DNA of 64,000 nt, from the NCBI RefSeq assembly GCF_904846605.1, contig NZ_CAJHBI010000016.1, forward strand, positions 1 through 64,000, given 5' to 3'. Shown in pieces: positions 31,145 through 40,130 of the stretch. The stretch is from Psychrobacter sp. 72-O-c. Its GTDB lineage: Bacteria > Pseudomonadota > Gammaproteobacteria > Pseudomonadales > Moraxellaceae. Under the pieces are notes generated by a model. The model searched no databases. It saw nothing but the letters and a program-made list of their open reading frames with translations, and had not been told where the DNA came from. The position numbers and the translations under genes are program-made. Position 1 is the first letter of the stretch; the number at the start of each line of letters is the position of its first letter.

Positions 31145-31876
31145 CTAGTAAGTAGTAGAAACAGTCAACAATGCCCGTAACAGAGTTTTGGCATCGCGAG
31201 GGAGGTTTTTAGGCGTTGCAATATACTGAGAGGCTTGTTGATAAACATCTTCAGCAAAAGTACTAGCGCTGGTATCAAAATCAGCAAATAAATTATCTTG
31301 TGAAATCCGAAACGGTCGTTTACACGCAAGGGTAAATAAGCACTCTAAAGCTTGTGGCTTAATCTCTAAACGCTCAAAGGCCTGCTGCTGGGCAGCGTTA
31401 CGACCGTCTGGTGCATACCAGTAGCCAAAGTCAGCCAACTGTCTACGCTTCTCGCCAGCAATACTCCAGTGGCTAAGCTCATGTAAAGCACTGGCAAAAA
31501 AACCATGAGCAAATTCAATACGTGCAGGATTGGTATCACAAGCAGGAATATACTCTGGCTCATCATTACCACGAACCAATTGTACCTTTTGGCTGGCAAA
31601 TAGCGTATCAAATAGCGTTATCAACCAATCAGTAGCGAGTTGTTCGCTGTCCTCAGTATCAGTATCAGTAGTTTGATTCCTATCGTATCGGTCAAAATGG
31701 TACAACTGTTGCCCTTGCTGTATTAAATTTTTGAAATATTCCTTTGTATAAGGTTTTATTGGGTCATCAATCTTTTCTATCTCACTTTCCAACTTGACTA
31801 ATTGTTGCAACAACACCTCAGCATCATTAACGTTCAATAATGTAGAAAAATCAGTATTGGTGTTTTGAGAGATCAT
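31145..31876 (-). CDS. epmC: Elongation factor P hydroxylase
   Basis: EpmC (YfcM) hydroxylates the lysylated lysine of elongation factor P, the last step of its modification, and acts in the cytoplasm. The core from about residue 80 matches the E. coli family closely: IEFAHGFFASALHELSHWSIAGEKRR, DFGYWYAPDGRN, and KPQALECLF. The metal ligands are probably His124, Glu133 and His136 in the HELSHW context. At 243 residues it is about 60 longer than E. coli YfcM because of an N-terminal extension that is rich in Asp, Thr and Glu. Partner genes epmA, epmB and efp are not in this window. Confidence 0.9.
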   Translation of the reverse strand: MISQNTNTDFSTLLNVNDAEVLLQQLVKLESEIEKIDDPIKPYTKEYFKNLIQQGQQLYHFDRYDRNQTTDTDTEDSEQLATDWLITLFDTLFASQKVQLVRGNDEPEYIPACDTNPARIEFAHGFFASALHELSHWSIAGEKRRQLADFGYWYAPDGRNAAQQQAFERLEIKPQALECLFTLACKRPFRISQDNLFADFDTSASTFAEDVYQQASQYIATPKNLPRDAKTLLRALLTVSTTY

Positions 31877-32059
31877 AAGTAAACAGTTAACCGAATAAAG
31901 AGGCAGATATCAAAAAAACGCGGTTTTTGACTGTGCTTAATAAAAGTATTATCGCGTCAAATGTCAAAAATCGTAACACACTAGCGCTAGCGTCATCTTG
32001 AGCTTTCGGTTAGTATGGCAGGCAATATTATACACCGTTTTTGACCAATGAGGCCGTGC

Positions 32060-32650
32060 ATGTCAAGTACTCCAGTAAACAAACCATTAGCGGTTGACAC
32101 CGATGCTACTCAAGCGCCTATGACAACGCCTATGCCTGAACATATTTCTTTAGACAGGTGGGCTGATAATGGTTTTGAATGGCAAGGTGAGGTGGTGCCG
32201 ACGACTTTTGAACGTCTGGCTACGCAACTGACCACAGAGCATGAGCAACCAAAATTGCAAATGAAAGCCAATTTATATCGCCAAAACAATGTTCTGCATC
32301 TTGCCTTTAAAATAACAGGAGAGATGTGGCTTAACTGTCAACGCTGTTTGCAACCTATAGCAATTGATATCACCGATGATTATGATATTGCATTACTAGA
32401 TGATGATAGCCAAGTACGCACAGTTGATGATGAGCAAGACTATTTACTATTAAATGAGGTGGTTAGCGATCAGACGCCTGAGCGTTTGTTACCCGTTAAA
32501 AAATTAGTTGAAGATGAGATACTGCTCAAAATTCCAATGGCAACAAAGCATGATGATTGTGAGATGGCTGTTGAGCAGGTAGGAGACATACCGGAAGAAG
32601 AAAACGAAAATCCATTTGCGGCATTGGCCTCATTAAAAGGTAAGCTATAA
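32060..32650 (+). CDS. yceD: YceD/DUF177 family protein
   Basis: 196 residues from ATG 32060 (GAGG six bases upstream); an ATG 12 bases earlier is less likely. DUF177 features are LHLAFKITGEMWLNCQRCL with the Cys-x2-Cys pair, the DEQDYLLLNEVV strand and ENPFAALASLKGKL at the C-terminus. In plants and some bacteria the family is needed for 23S rRNA accumulation, and it is almost always next to rpmF. Here the order is kept but the gap to rpmF is 350 bp and contains a hairpin and a promoter-like sequence. Confidence 0.88.
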   Translation: MSSTPVNKPLAVDTDATQAPMTTPMPEHISLDRWADNGFEWQGEVVPTTFERLATQLTTEHEQPKLQMKANLYRQNNVLHLAFKITGEMWLNCQRCLQPIAIDITDDYDIALLDDDSQVRTVDDEQDYLLLNEVVSDQTPERLLPVKKLVEDEILLKIPMATKHDDCEMAVEQVGDIPEEENENPFAALASLKGKL

Positions 32651-32711
32651 GCATAATAGCGCCTCAATGAGCTTAGCTTTTTAGAGCAAACTGTCTCGAT
32701 TAAAATTAGTT

Positions 32712-32762
32712 GCCTTGCCTTTTAGCAGTTTTATACATAACAGTGAAAGGCAGGGCTTTATT
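32712..32762 (+). terminator. Terminator-like hairpin between yceD and rpmF
   Basis: An 11-base stem (GCCTTGCCTTT at 32712-32722 with AAAGGCAGGGC at 32746-32756, one G-U pair), a 23-base loop, and TTTATT after it. The T-tract is imperfect, so strength is doubtful. Confidence 0.45.
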
Positions 32763-32779
32763 AATCAGTTAAACATGCG

Positions 32780-32785
32780 TATAAT
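32780..32785 (+). promoter_or_regulatory. Possible promoter -10 box for rpmF
   Basis: A perfect TATAAT at 32780-32785, about 215 bases before rpmF and just after the hairpin at 32712-32762. The -35 region (TTTATT at 17 bases) is poor. The rest of the 350-bp spacer shows no gene. Confidence 0.4.
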
Positions 32786-33000
32786 GTTCCGTTTATTGCA
32801 TTCTGGCAACACGCTGCTTGCAGGTAGAAACTGATTGAGCGAATTATCTATAGATTTTAGACTCAACCAGTAATTTAATGCACGTGGCAAACTATTTATT
32901 AATGATGCGTAAGACTTAGGTTGTTGTGATTATATAGCCTCTGTCAGTATCGATGAAAGCTGAATTTTAAGCTTATCCCTTTAAGTATAGGAGCTATATC

Positions 33001-33183
33001 ATGGCCGTTCAAAAAAGCCGCAAAAGCCGTTCACGTCGTGACATGCGCCGTTCACATCACCGCATGACTGTAGCTGAGCTCAGCGTAGATGCCACCACTG
33101 GTGAAAAACATCGTCGTCATCATATGACTAAAGATGGTTTTTATCGTGGTCGTCAGTTGTTCAAAGTCAGTCAAGACGCTTAA
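33001..33183 (+). CDS. rpmF: 50S ribosomal protein L32
   Basis: 60 residues. [20 protein letters not shown] and the end [16 protein letters not shown] are typical of the zinc-free gammaproteobacterial L32. AGGAGCT lies about 8 bases before the ATG. plsX and fabH, which usually follow, are absent; a terminator and 445 bp separate it from fabD. Confidence 0.97.
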   Translation: MAVQKSRKSRSRRDMRRSHHRMTVAELSVDATTGEKHRRHHMTKDGFYRGRQLFKVSQDA

Positions 33184-33280
33184 TCTATTGGTTACATGAT
33201 AGTTGATGCAGAATTATAGTAGTGGCTATATTAACTAAGATAATTCCTGACAAATATCATTAAGCAATATGCATTGAGTT

Positions 33281-33341
33281 AACAAAAGCCAAGTTATGTC
33301 GCTATCACATATTTTGTGGTCGGATAACTTGGCTTTTTGTT
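33281..33341. terminator. Terminator after rpmF
   Basis: Arms AACAAAAGCCAAGTTAT (33281-33297) and ATAACTTGGCTTTTTGTT (33324-33341) enclose a 26-base loop that itself can fold. It lies about 100 bases after the rpmF stop. Confidence 0.75.
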
Positions 33342-33628
33342 ATGTGCTATTTGGCTAACGCCGTATTTTTAGCTCTAATGTTGAGATTGTTCAACCGCTA
33401 CAAAAATCAGTTATAGCATCAGTAGCGTTTTTCTATACAAATATAAGCTTCGTTTTCTCATCCTCTATAATAATAGTATGCATCAGTGTATAGTTTGCTA
33501 TTAATCAGCTATGATTGATGACTTGTTAAAATAGCATCTAAGAATAAATTTTCAAAATAGCATCTAATTTTAGAATAACGCCCTTATTCATTTGAGGGAT
33601 ATTTCCAATTACATAAGGAATATTGGCT
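33342..33628. other. rpmF-fabD spacer with a 14-bp direct repeat
   Basis: The sequence AAAATAGCATCTAA occurs at 33528-33541 and again at 33554-33567, a 26-base period. It lies 60-100 bases before the fabD ATG, in the expected promoter zone. A role in regulation cannot be shown from sequence. No other gene is seen in the 445-bp spacer 33184-33628. Confidence 0.6.
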
Positions 33629-34597
33629 ATGGCATCTGCAACCAATATGACAACAACAAAGTCAACTCGCATCGCGGTTATCTTTCCTGGACAAGGGTCT
33701 CAAGTGGTCGGTATGACTACCGAGCTTGCTGAACTCTACCCGCAAATTCAGGATACCTTTACTGAGGCTAGCGCTGCGCTTGGTGAGGACTTGTGGGCAA
33801 TCTGTCAAAATGAAGAACAGCTGAACCAGACTCAGTATACCCAGCCCGCATTATTGACTGCTAGCATCGCCATTTGGCGTATTTTGCAAGAAAAAATGGA
33901 TAAAAAACCTTGTTTTTTGGCCGGTCACTCTTTGGGTGAATATAGTGCCCTTTGTGCTGCTGGTGTGATCTCTCTTGCTGATGCGGTACGCTTAGTACAT
34001 AAGCGTGGTCAGTTGATGCAACAAGCAGTTGAGGGGGTTGATACGGCTATGGCAGCAGTATTAGGTCTAGAAGATCATCGCGTTGAGACTTTGTGTGAGC
34101 AGGCGACTGAGCATGTCGATGGGGCAGTTGTTGGTGCGGCAAACTTCAACAGCCCAGGTCAGGTTGTAGTATCGGGTAATGCTGCTGGCGTTACTGCTGT
34201 GATTGACAAAGTACAGAATACCGGCAAAAAGGCCATTCCTCTAAAGGTCAGTGTGCCTTCACATTGTGCATTGATGCGTCCAGCAGCTAGCGCATTGGCT
34301 GAAGCATTAGCAGCGATTAAATTTGATCAAGCTAATATTCCGGTTATTCAAAACCGCAATGCCCGAGTTGAGACCAGTATTCAAGGTATCAAGCAGGCAC
34401 TGACCGAGCAGCTAAGCGAGCCTGTGTTATGGTCACAGACCATGCAGGAGCTGGCTGATAAACAAATTAACATCCTAATTGAATGCGGCAGTGGTAATGT
34501 ACTGAGCAATCTGGCCAAACGTCAAGCGCAACCTATTGCCAGTTACCCGGTAGACAAGCCTGCTCGCCTAGATAAACTAATAGAGGTATTATCATGA
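33629..34597 (+). CDS. fabD: Malonyl CoA-acyl carrier protein transacylase
   Basis: FabD moves malonate from CoA to acyl carrier protein, supplying type II fatty-acid synthesis. 322 residues from ATG 33629, with AAGGAA eight bases upstream. FPGQGSQ is at 19-25 and the nucleophile elbow GHSLGE has Ser101. The His of the dyad is in VPSHCALM, and QNRNA supplies the catalytic-site Gln. Its stop overlaps the fabG start by four bases (ATGA). Confidence 0.97.
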   Translation: MASATNMTTTKSTRIAVIFPGQGSQVVGMTTELAELYPQIQDTFTEASAALGEDLWAICQNEEQLNQTQYTQPALLTASIAIWRILQEKMDKKPCFLAGHSLGEYSALCAAGVISLADAVRLVHKRGQLMQQAVEGVDTAMAAVLGLEDHRVETLCEQATEHVDGAVVGAANFNSPGQVVVSGNAAGVTAVIDKVQNTGKKAIPLKVSVPSHCALMRPAASALAEALAAIKFDQANIPVIQNRNARVETSIQGIKQALTEQLSEPVLWSQTMQELADKQINILIECGSGNVLSNLAKRQAQPIASYPVDKPARLDKLIEVLS

Positions 34598-35322
34598 GTA
34601 GAACGATTACTTTAGTCACTGGCGCCAGCCGTGGTATTGGCAAAGCAGTCGCCAAACGCTTTGCTAAAGAGGGTCATTTCGTCATCGGTACCGCGACCAC
34701 TGAAAAAGGCGCAACGCTTATCGATGGCTATCTACATGACTCCGGCGGTATTGGTCGTGTTCTAGACGTGCGTGATAGCGCGCAAATTGATAAGCTATTC
34801 GAAGAGATTGAAAGTGTTTACGGTGCCGTGCAAGTGTTGGTGAATAATGCGGGTATTACTCAGGATGGTCTGTTGATGCGCATGAAAGATGATGACTGGG
34901 AAAATGTTGTCGATACCAATCTGACATCGGTGTATCGGATGAGCAAACGCGCCGTTCGCGGTATGATGAAAGCTCGACGTGGACGTATCATTAATATCAG
35001 TTCTGTAGTTGCACAGATGGGTAATGCTGGACAGTCTAATTATGCGGCCACGAAAGCTGGGGTCGAAGGTTTCAGTCGTACGCTTGCGCGCGAAATTGGG
35101 TCACGGCAAGTGACCATCAACTGTGTCGCCCCAGGTTTAATCGAAACAGATATGACTGATGATCTTGATGAGCGCCTACTAAATTCTATGCTAGATGCCG
35201 TCCCTATTAACCGTCTTGGTCAGCCAGAAGACATTGCTGCTGCGGTACTGTTCTTGGCGAGTGATGAGGCCAGCTATATCACTGGAGCTGTTCTTCCCGT
35301 CAATGGTGGAATATATATGTAA
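34594..35322 (+). CDS. fabG: 3-oxoacyl-[acyl-carrier-protein] reductase
   Basis: FabG reduces 3-oxoacyl-ACP with NADPH in each round of fatty-acid elongation. 242 residues. The cofactor loop TGASRGIG is at 9-16, NNAG at 84-87, and the catalytic set is Ser137, Tyr150 and Lys154 (SNYAATKAG). The C-terminal region DMTDDLDE and PVNGGIYM match the FabG subgroup of short-chain dehydrogenases. Four-base overlap with fabD. Confidence 0.97.
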   Translation: MSRTITLVTGASRGIGKAVAKRFAKEGHFVIGTATTEKGATLIDGYLHDSGGIGRVLDVRDSAQIDKLFEEIESVYGAVQVLVNNAGITQDGLLMRMKDDDWENVVDTNLTSVYRMSKRAVRGMMKARRGRIINISSVVAQMGNAGQSNYAATKAGVEGFSRTLAREIGSRQVTINCVAPGLIETDMTDDLDERLLNSMLDAVPINRLGQPEDIAAAVLFLASDEASYITGAVLPVNGGIYM

Positions 35323-35389
35323 TTCAAAAAAAGTCATTACATACTTATAATAAAACTTTGTGTGAACGAGTGTAAACTCTAATAAATGG

Positions 35390-35398
35390 TGCTATAAT
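35390..35398 (+). promoter_or_regulatory. Extended -10 promoter element for acpP
   Basis: TGCTATAAT, a perfect extended -10, about 195 bases before acpP. A good -35 is not visible, as is common for this promoter type. A hairpin (AAAGCCCT at 35417-35424, AGGGCTTT at 35435-35442) would lie in the early leader or act as the end of the fabDG transcript. Confidence 0.6.
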
Positions 35399-35593
35399 AA
35401 CGGATACTTTTATGTCAAAGCCCTGTATGATAGTAGGGCTTTATCGAACATTAGACAAAACGTATAACGTGTTATAGGGTACTAAATCGGCAACACTGAT
35501 TTGATGAGTGCCATCTTATATAATGCCGTAAGCGTAAAAAATAGCATTATTACAATTTTTTAAAAAATGATAGATGAAAAAGGAGAAGTCTAT

Positions 35594-35830
35594 ATGAGTA
35601 ATGATACCGAGTTAAGAGTAAAATCTGCAGTAGCTGAGCAATTGGGCATGAATGTTGAAGACATTAACAACGAAGCTTCATTTATGGAAGATCTAGGTGC
35701 TGATTCATTAGACCTAGTTGAACTGGTTATGTCATTTGAAAGTGATTTTGGCATTACTATTCCTGACGAAGATTCAGCAGAATTGACCACTGTGCAAAAA
35801 GCAATTGATTATGTACAAGCTCAGCTATAA
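35594..35830 (+). CDS. acpP: Acyl carrier protein
   Basis: 78 residues, acidic. ACP carries growing acyl chains on phosphopantetheine. The attachment site is Ser38 in EDLGADSLD. The ATG at 35594 has AGGAG eight bases upstream; an ATG at 35567 is rejected. It follows fabG after 271 bp and has its own promoter element. fabF, often next, is not adjacent. Confidence 0.97.
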   Translation: MSNDTELRVKSAVAEQLGMNVEDINNEASFMEDLGADSLDLVELVMSFESDFGITIPDEDSAELTTVQKAIDYVQAQL

Positions 35831-35857
35831 GTAGCTGTTGTTTTAGCAGATTCTGCT

Positions 35858-35891
35858 AAACCGCCTACCCGTCAGGGTAAGCGGTTTTTTT
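35858..35891 (+). terminator. Terminator after acpP
   Basis: AAACCGC-CTACCC, a GTCA loop, then GGGTA-A-GCGGTTT and a run of T. A smaller palindrome (TTAGCAGATTCTGCTAA) lies just before it. The rest of the 349-bp spacer up to 36179 shows no gene. Confidence 0.85.
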
Positions 35892-36179
35892 GTGCCTGTC
35901 TGTAGGAAAGTTCTGTAAGACTGTCTTTAGCTACGAATACTATAGAGCTAGCTTCAGATATGAATAACTTTATCCGAATTCTATTTACACAAGCCATGTG
36001 AATTTAACATTATTCAACATACTCTTACTATGCAAAACTATGCAAGCAGGGGGTCTTTGTTATACTTATGCTCGGTAGCAATGAAGCTGTTATTGAAAAT
36101 ATTTTCAAAAATATCTGATTGTTATTCTGATAAATAATAGACATTGATAACTAATAACAATACTTCAAGGAATTTACAC

Positions 36180-36689
36180 ATGGGAATGTTCAGTTTTGCA
36201 AAAGACATTGGTGACAAGATTTTTAATCGTGATGATGAAAAACATGATGCTAAAGCAGAAACAAAAGCAGATGCAAATACGCAAGTAAAAGACAATGAAC
36301 CTTCTGCTCAGTCGGTTGCTAGCCTTCTTCTACGTCGTATTCAACAGCAAAATCTTAACATTAGTAACTTGAAAGTTAAATATAACGGTTCAACAGATAC
36401 TGCAGAAATCAGCGGTAGTGCTAAAACTCAGGCCGACCGTGAAAAAGCCATTATCGCTATCGGTAACGTGCAGAACGTTGCCAAAGTAATCGATAATATC
36501 GATATTGAAGAAGATGCTCCTGAATCCACTATGTACACTGTAAAATCGGGCGATAGCTTGTCTAAAATTGCCAAAGACGTTTATGGTTCATCTAGTGATT
36601 ATATGAGTATATTCGAAGCCAATAAACCTATGCTTTCTGATCCAGATAAAATCTATCCTGGTCAAGTGTTACGTATCCCTAAGCCGTAA
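36180..36689 (+). CDS. kbp: Potassium-binding BON-LysM protein Kbp (YgaU)
   Basis: 169 residues. The start MGMFSFAKDIGDKIF and the end EANKPMLSDPDKIYPGQVLR match E. coli Kbp/YgaU almost word for word. A BON domain occupies about 42-110 and a LysM domain 119-167. E. coli Kbp is a cytoplasmic K+ sensor that compacts on binding potassium. There is no signal peptide, which agrees with that. An Asp/Lys/Ala-rich insert (about 17-40) lengthens it over the 149-residue E. coli protein. The ATG at 36180 has AAGG nine bases upstream. Confidence 0.88.
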   Translation: MGMFSFAKDIGDKIFNRDDEKHDAKAETKADANTQVKDNEPSAQSVASLLLRRIQQQNLNISNLKVKYNGSTDTAEISGSAKTQADREKAIIAIGNVQNVAKVIDNIDIEEDAPESTMYTVKSGDSLSKIAKDVYGSSSDYMSIFEANKPMLSDPDKIYPGQVLRIPKP

Positions 36690-36740
36690 TATTATTAAAG
36701 CGTTGGCTTTAATGAGCTATATTTTCCATAGTTATTCTAC

Positions 36741-36770
36741 TTAGTGTAGAACGGTTTAGTGTAGAACGAT
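36741..36770. repeat. 15-bp tandem duplication (2 copies)
   Basis: TTAGTGTAGAACGGT at 36741-36755 and TTAGTGTAGAACGAT at 36756-36770, followed by a decayed third similar stretch (TTAGCATAAAACGAT from 36774). Confidence 0.85.
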
Positions 36771-36794
36771 AAATTAGCATAAAACGATAAACAT

Positions 36795-36829
36795 AAAAAA
36801 CGCCTTTTATAATCTAAAAGGCGTTTTTT
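36795..36829. terminator. Bidirectional terminator between kbp and queG
   Basis: Perfect 15-base arms AAAAAACGCCTTTTA / TAAAAGGCGTTTTTT with a five-base loop between two converging genes. Confidence 0.9.
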
Positions 36830-36861
36830 TATTGTCCATATTTTCATTTAGTAAATGGGTA

Positions 36862-38058
36862 TTACGTAGGTTTATTCAACTTTTCTTGCTGCTCATTAAT
36901 TGCCCAATCAATATGTTCATCAAGCATGTCGCTATGAATACCCAATTTAGACTGTAATTGCGTAATGATATCGGTACTGGCATTGGCGTTACCCAAACCA
37001 ATAGTGATATTGCGCAAAAAGTTGACGTAACCTGTACGTCTGAGTGGACTACCTTGGGTATTTTGTAAGAAATCTGCCTCCTGCCATTGCCATAATTCAA
37101 GCAAGCTGCTGTTATCAAGTTGATGCCTAGGTGCAAAGTCATCTACTACCGTCAGTTGGGCATAGCGGTTCCATGGGCAAATAAGCTGACAGTCATCACA
37201 GCCAAATACGCGATTACCAATGGCGCGGCGATATTTAGTATCAATTGAACCTTCATGTTCTATAGTAAGATAAGAGATACAGGCGGCGGCATTAAGCTCA
37301 TGGGGCGCGACAATCGCTTGGGTAGGGCAAATATCAATACAAGCGCTACAACTGCCACAGTGCGCCTCTACCGGCTGATCATCGGGCAGCTCAAGACTCA
37401 TAAATAGCTCGCCTAGCACAAAGAATGAGCCGGCTTGTTTGTTAAGCAATAAGGTATGTTTGCCTGTCCAGCCAAGTCCTGCCGCGTCGGCTATGGGTCG
37501 CTCAAAGATAGGAGCAGAGTCGCTAAACGGTCGGAAAATAAAATCTGTCTCAGCACCAATATCTAAATGCTGCCACTCAGGTAGCATGGCTTCAATCTGT
37601 AGCGCTAATTTTTTTAGACGCCCCCGCATAGTTTTATGATAATCACGCCCGCGTGCATAACGGGCAATGATGCCATGGTTGGGACGAGCATTGTCGGCGA
37701 CTGTTCGCGGTGTCGGTGCTTGAGTGAGATAATCCATGCGGACACTTATGATGGTTTTTGCACCTTCTACCAACTTTTCAGGGTGAGCACGTAGATCATG
37801 ATTGTTATGCATGAACTGTAATTGCCCTTCATAACCTTTACCTAGCCAGCGTTGTAGCTGTTCCATTTGCTTAATAAACAAAGGATGATGCACCGATAAA
37901 AAGCCGCAATCAGCGAATCCTAAGGCTTGCGCTTGGGTTTTAATCCAACGTTTTACCTCTGTTGTCGTCGCAAAGGTCGGCGTATTATTGACCGTGATAT
38001 TTTCTTTTGATGCGTTACTAAGCGTTGATGAAGGCTGTTTGGCTTTGTTAGATGACAT
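36862..38058 (-). CDS. queG: Epoxyqueuosine reductase
   Basis: QueG is the cobalamin- and 4Fe-4S-dependent enzyme that reduces epoxyqueuosine to queuosine in tRNA, acting in the cytoplasm. 398 residues. The N-terminal part has the FADCGFLSVHHP-type start and RYARGRDYH. Two 4Fe-4S cluster motifs are clear: HCGSCSACIDICPTQ and FGCDDCQLICPWN. The first 30 residues are Ser/Thr/Asn-rich and form an extension. In E. coli queG is divergent from or near nnr (yjeF); here nnr is likewise the divergent neighbour, 246 bp away. Confidence 0.95.
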   Translation of the reverse strand: MSSNKAKQPSSTLSNASKENITVNNTPTFATTTEVKRWIKTQAQALGFADCGFLSVHHPLFIKQMEQLQRWLGKGYEGQLQFMHNNHDLRAHPEKLVEGAKTIISVRMDYLTQAPTPRTVADNARPNHGIIARYARGRDYHKTMRGRLKKLALQIEAMLPEWQHLDIGAETDFIFRPFSDSAPIFERPIADAAGLGWTGKHTLLLNKQAGSFFVLGELFMSLELPDDQPVEAHCGSCSACIDICPTQAIVAPHELNAAACISYLTIEHEGSIDTKYRRAIGNRVFGCDDCQLICPWNRYAQLTVVDDFAPRHQLDNSSLLELWQWQEADFLQNTQGSPLRRTGYVNFLRNITIGLGNANASTDIITQLQSKLGIHSDMLDEHIDWAINEQQEKLNKPT

Positions 38059-38304
38059 AGCTACTCGAGGTTTAGTATTTATATATAACAGTAAATGATG
38101 GCGTGAATATCATTATGATAAGCCAGTTGGCCAATAGCGCAAGCTTAAAAGAAAATAAATAAGCATTGTCCTTGCTAGATAGGGTGATATATAAGATTGA
38201 TACATAAGGCTAGGTAAGGTTTTGCTAAGCTTATATGAGTTAATAAAGTGTAAGTTAACAGAAATTAACTTATAAATCAGTAGCGGAACAATCGAGGATC
38301 AACC

Positions 38305-40086
38305 ATGCAAGCGCAATCTACTTTACTTTTGTCAGAGACAACGAGGCCTATCGCACTATATAGCAGCGAGCAGCTATATGCGATGGAGCAAGCATGGTTT
38401 GCACAAGGTCATGATAGCTTTGGGCTAATGCAGCAAGTCGCTTGGCAGATGGCACAGTATATCGAACAGCTGCATGCTCGAAAATATCGTTTCTCTCATT
38501 TATCAGGTACGAGCCCGACTCAGCAGAGTAATAATCGACAGCGGCGAGTTAGCATTTGGGTAGGACAAGGTAATAATGGCGGTGACGGTTGGCTAATTGC
38601 TTATTATTTGCAGCAAGCAGGCTGGCAGGTACAAGTCATAACGGTCGGCTTCGATAAAGATGATTTTAATAAAAGTAGCTTTGATAAAAACAATAAAACT
38701 GAGCAAGCCTCTGTATCTGACGCGAAAAAGGCTCAGCAGTTAGCGCTATCTGCCAATTGTCCTTATCAGCGTTTTGAAGATAGTAATTACAATCAAAATG
38801 ATCATAAGGATGCCGCCTTGCAAGCTGACGTTTATGTTGATGCGCTGTTTGGTATTGGCCTAGATCGTGCGCTAGAAGGCGTTTATGAGCAAGCAATCAA
38901 TACTTTTAATTGTGTTACTAAGCAAGATAAGTCATCTGAGACACTGGTGGTCGCCGTTGACATTCCAAGTGGTCTCGTCGCCTCCACAGGTCAAGTATTC
39001 GAGCAGATAGCGATACAGGCTGATGTGACCCTATGTTTGATTGCACGTAAATTTGGTCTACATACCAAAGACGGCATGGACTATAGCGGAGAAGTTCTCG
39101 ATATACCGTTGATACCTTATCAAACGACTAATCAAGCGTTGATGCCAGTTGCTACGTTACTTAACACTGCACATAAACTATCTGCGCGCCGACAAAACAG
39201 CTATAAAGGTAGCTATGGCCATGTGTTAATCATTGGAGGAAATCGGATTGATGGATCACAAGGTATGGGTGGAGCTGCAATATTATCTGCCTCCAGTGCG
39301 ATGGCGACAGGAGCGGGCAAGATTACTGTTGCTTGTCATGAAGCCTTTCATGGGGCGTTATTGACTTCGCTACCGGACGCTATGACTATTAATTTGCATG
39401 ATGAGGATGGGGTTAAACAGTTAATTGAAGACGCTAGTATCGTTGCTATTGGCATGGGGCTGGGTCGGGATAAAAAAGCAAAAGCTTTATTTGTCAGCTA
39501 TATTCAAGCTGCGATAGTACAAGGTAAGCCTCTAGTCATAGATGCCGATGGTCTTTACCATTTAGCATCGTTACAAGTTGAGAATCATGAACTGGTTACT
39601 CAGCTGCGAAAATACAGTACTGAGCATCAAGTTTGTTTGACGCCTCATAGTGGTGAGGCCGCTAGATTGCTTGATAAAAAGATAAGTGAAGTAGAAGACG
39701 ATAGATTAGCAGCTATCAAAAAATGCGCGACGACGTATGGCGGCGATTGGGTGTTAAAAGGGGCGGGCTCTTTAGTACTAGAACAAGTATTAGAGCAACC
39801 GCAAGTATACATCTGTAGTACTGGTAACGCCGGCATGGCAACGGCTGGCATGGGCGATGTATTATCGGGTGTGACTGCTGGTTTATTAGCACAGCAAGAT
39901 TTGAAAGATGAATCGCATGGTTTACACCAAGCGGTCCTTATTCATGGACTGGCAGGAGATGCGCTGGTCAATCAGCCGATTCGTCACGGTGATGACCACG
40001 TATCGCTATTGATTGGACAGCGAGGCTTGCAAGCACAAGACATGCCTGCGGCCATCCGCCATGTAATGCAATTAATTACTGATTAG
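38305..40086 (+). CDS. nnr: Bifunctional NAD(P)H-hydrate epimerase / ADP-dependent dehydratase
   Basis: Nnr repairs hydrated NAD(P)H: the N-terminal domain epimerises R and S forms and the C-terminal domain dehydrates S-NAD(P)HX with ADP. 593 residues against about 515 in E. coli. The N-domain has WVGQGNNGGDGWL and VDIPSGL; a Lys/Asp/Asn-rich insertion at about 118-140 and another at 155-170 explain the extra length. The C-domain begins near 290 with SYGHVLIIGGN and includes LTPHSGEAARLL and GNAGMATAGMGDVLSG. The usual partner tsaE does not follow; a DUF4124 gene converges instead. Confidence 0.95.
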   Translation: MQAQSTLLLSETTRPIALYSSEQLYAMEQAWFAQGHDSFGLMQQVAWQMAQYIEQLHARKYRFSHLSGTSPTQQSNNRQRRVSIWVGQGNNGGDGWLIAYYLQQAGWQVQVITVGFDKDDFNKSSFDKNNKTEQASVSDAKKAQQLALSANCPYQRFEDSNYNQNDHKDAALQADVYVDALFGIGLDRALEGVYEQAINTFNCVTKQDKSSETLVVAVDIPSGLVASTGQVFEQIAIQADVTLCLIARKFGLHTKDGMDYSGEVLDIPLIPYQTTNQALMPVATLLNTAHKLSARRQNSYKGSYGHVLIIGGNRIDGSQGMGGAAILSASSAMATGAGKITVACHEAFHGALLTSLPDAMTINLHDEDGVKQLIEDASIVAIGMGLGRDKKAKALFVSYIQAAIVQGKPLVIDADGLYHLASLQVENHELVTQLRKYSTEHQVCLTPHSGEAARLLDKKISEVEDDRLAAIKKCATTYGGDWVLKGAGSLVLEQVLEQPQVYICSTGNAGMATAGMGDVLSGVTAGLLAQQDLKDESHGLHQAVLIHGLAGDALVNQPIRHGDDHVSLLIGQRGLQAQDMPAAIRHVMQLITD

Positions 40087-40130
40087 AACTAGCCAAGCCA
40101 AAATAACTCTAATCTTAAGTGATAAAAAGA

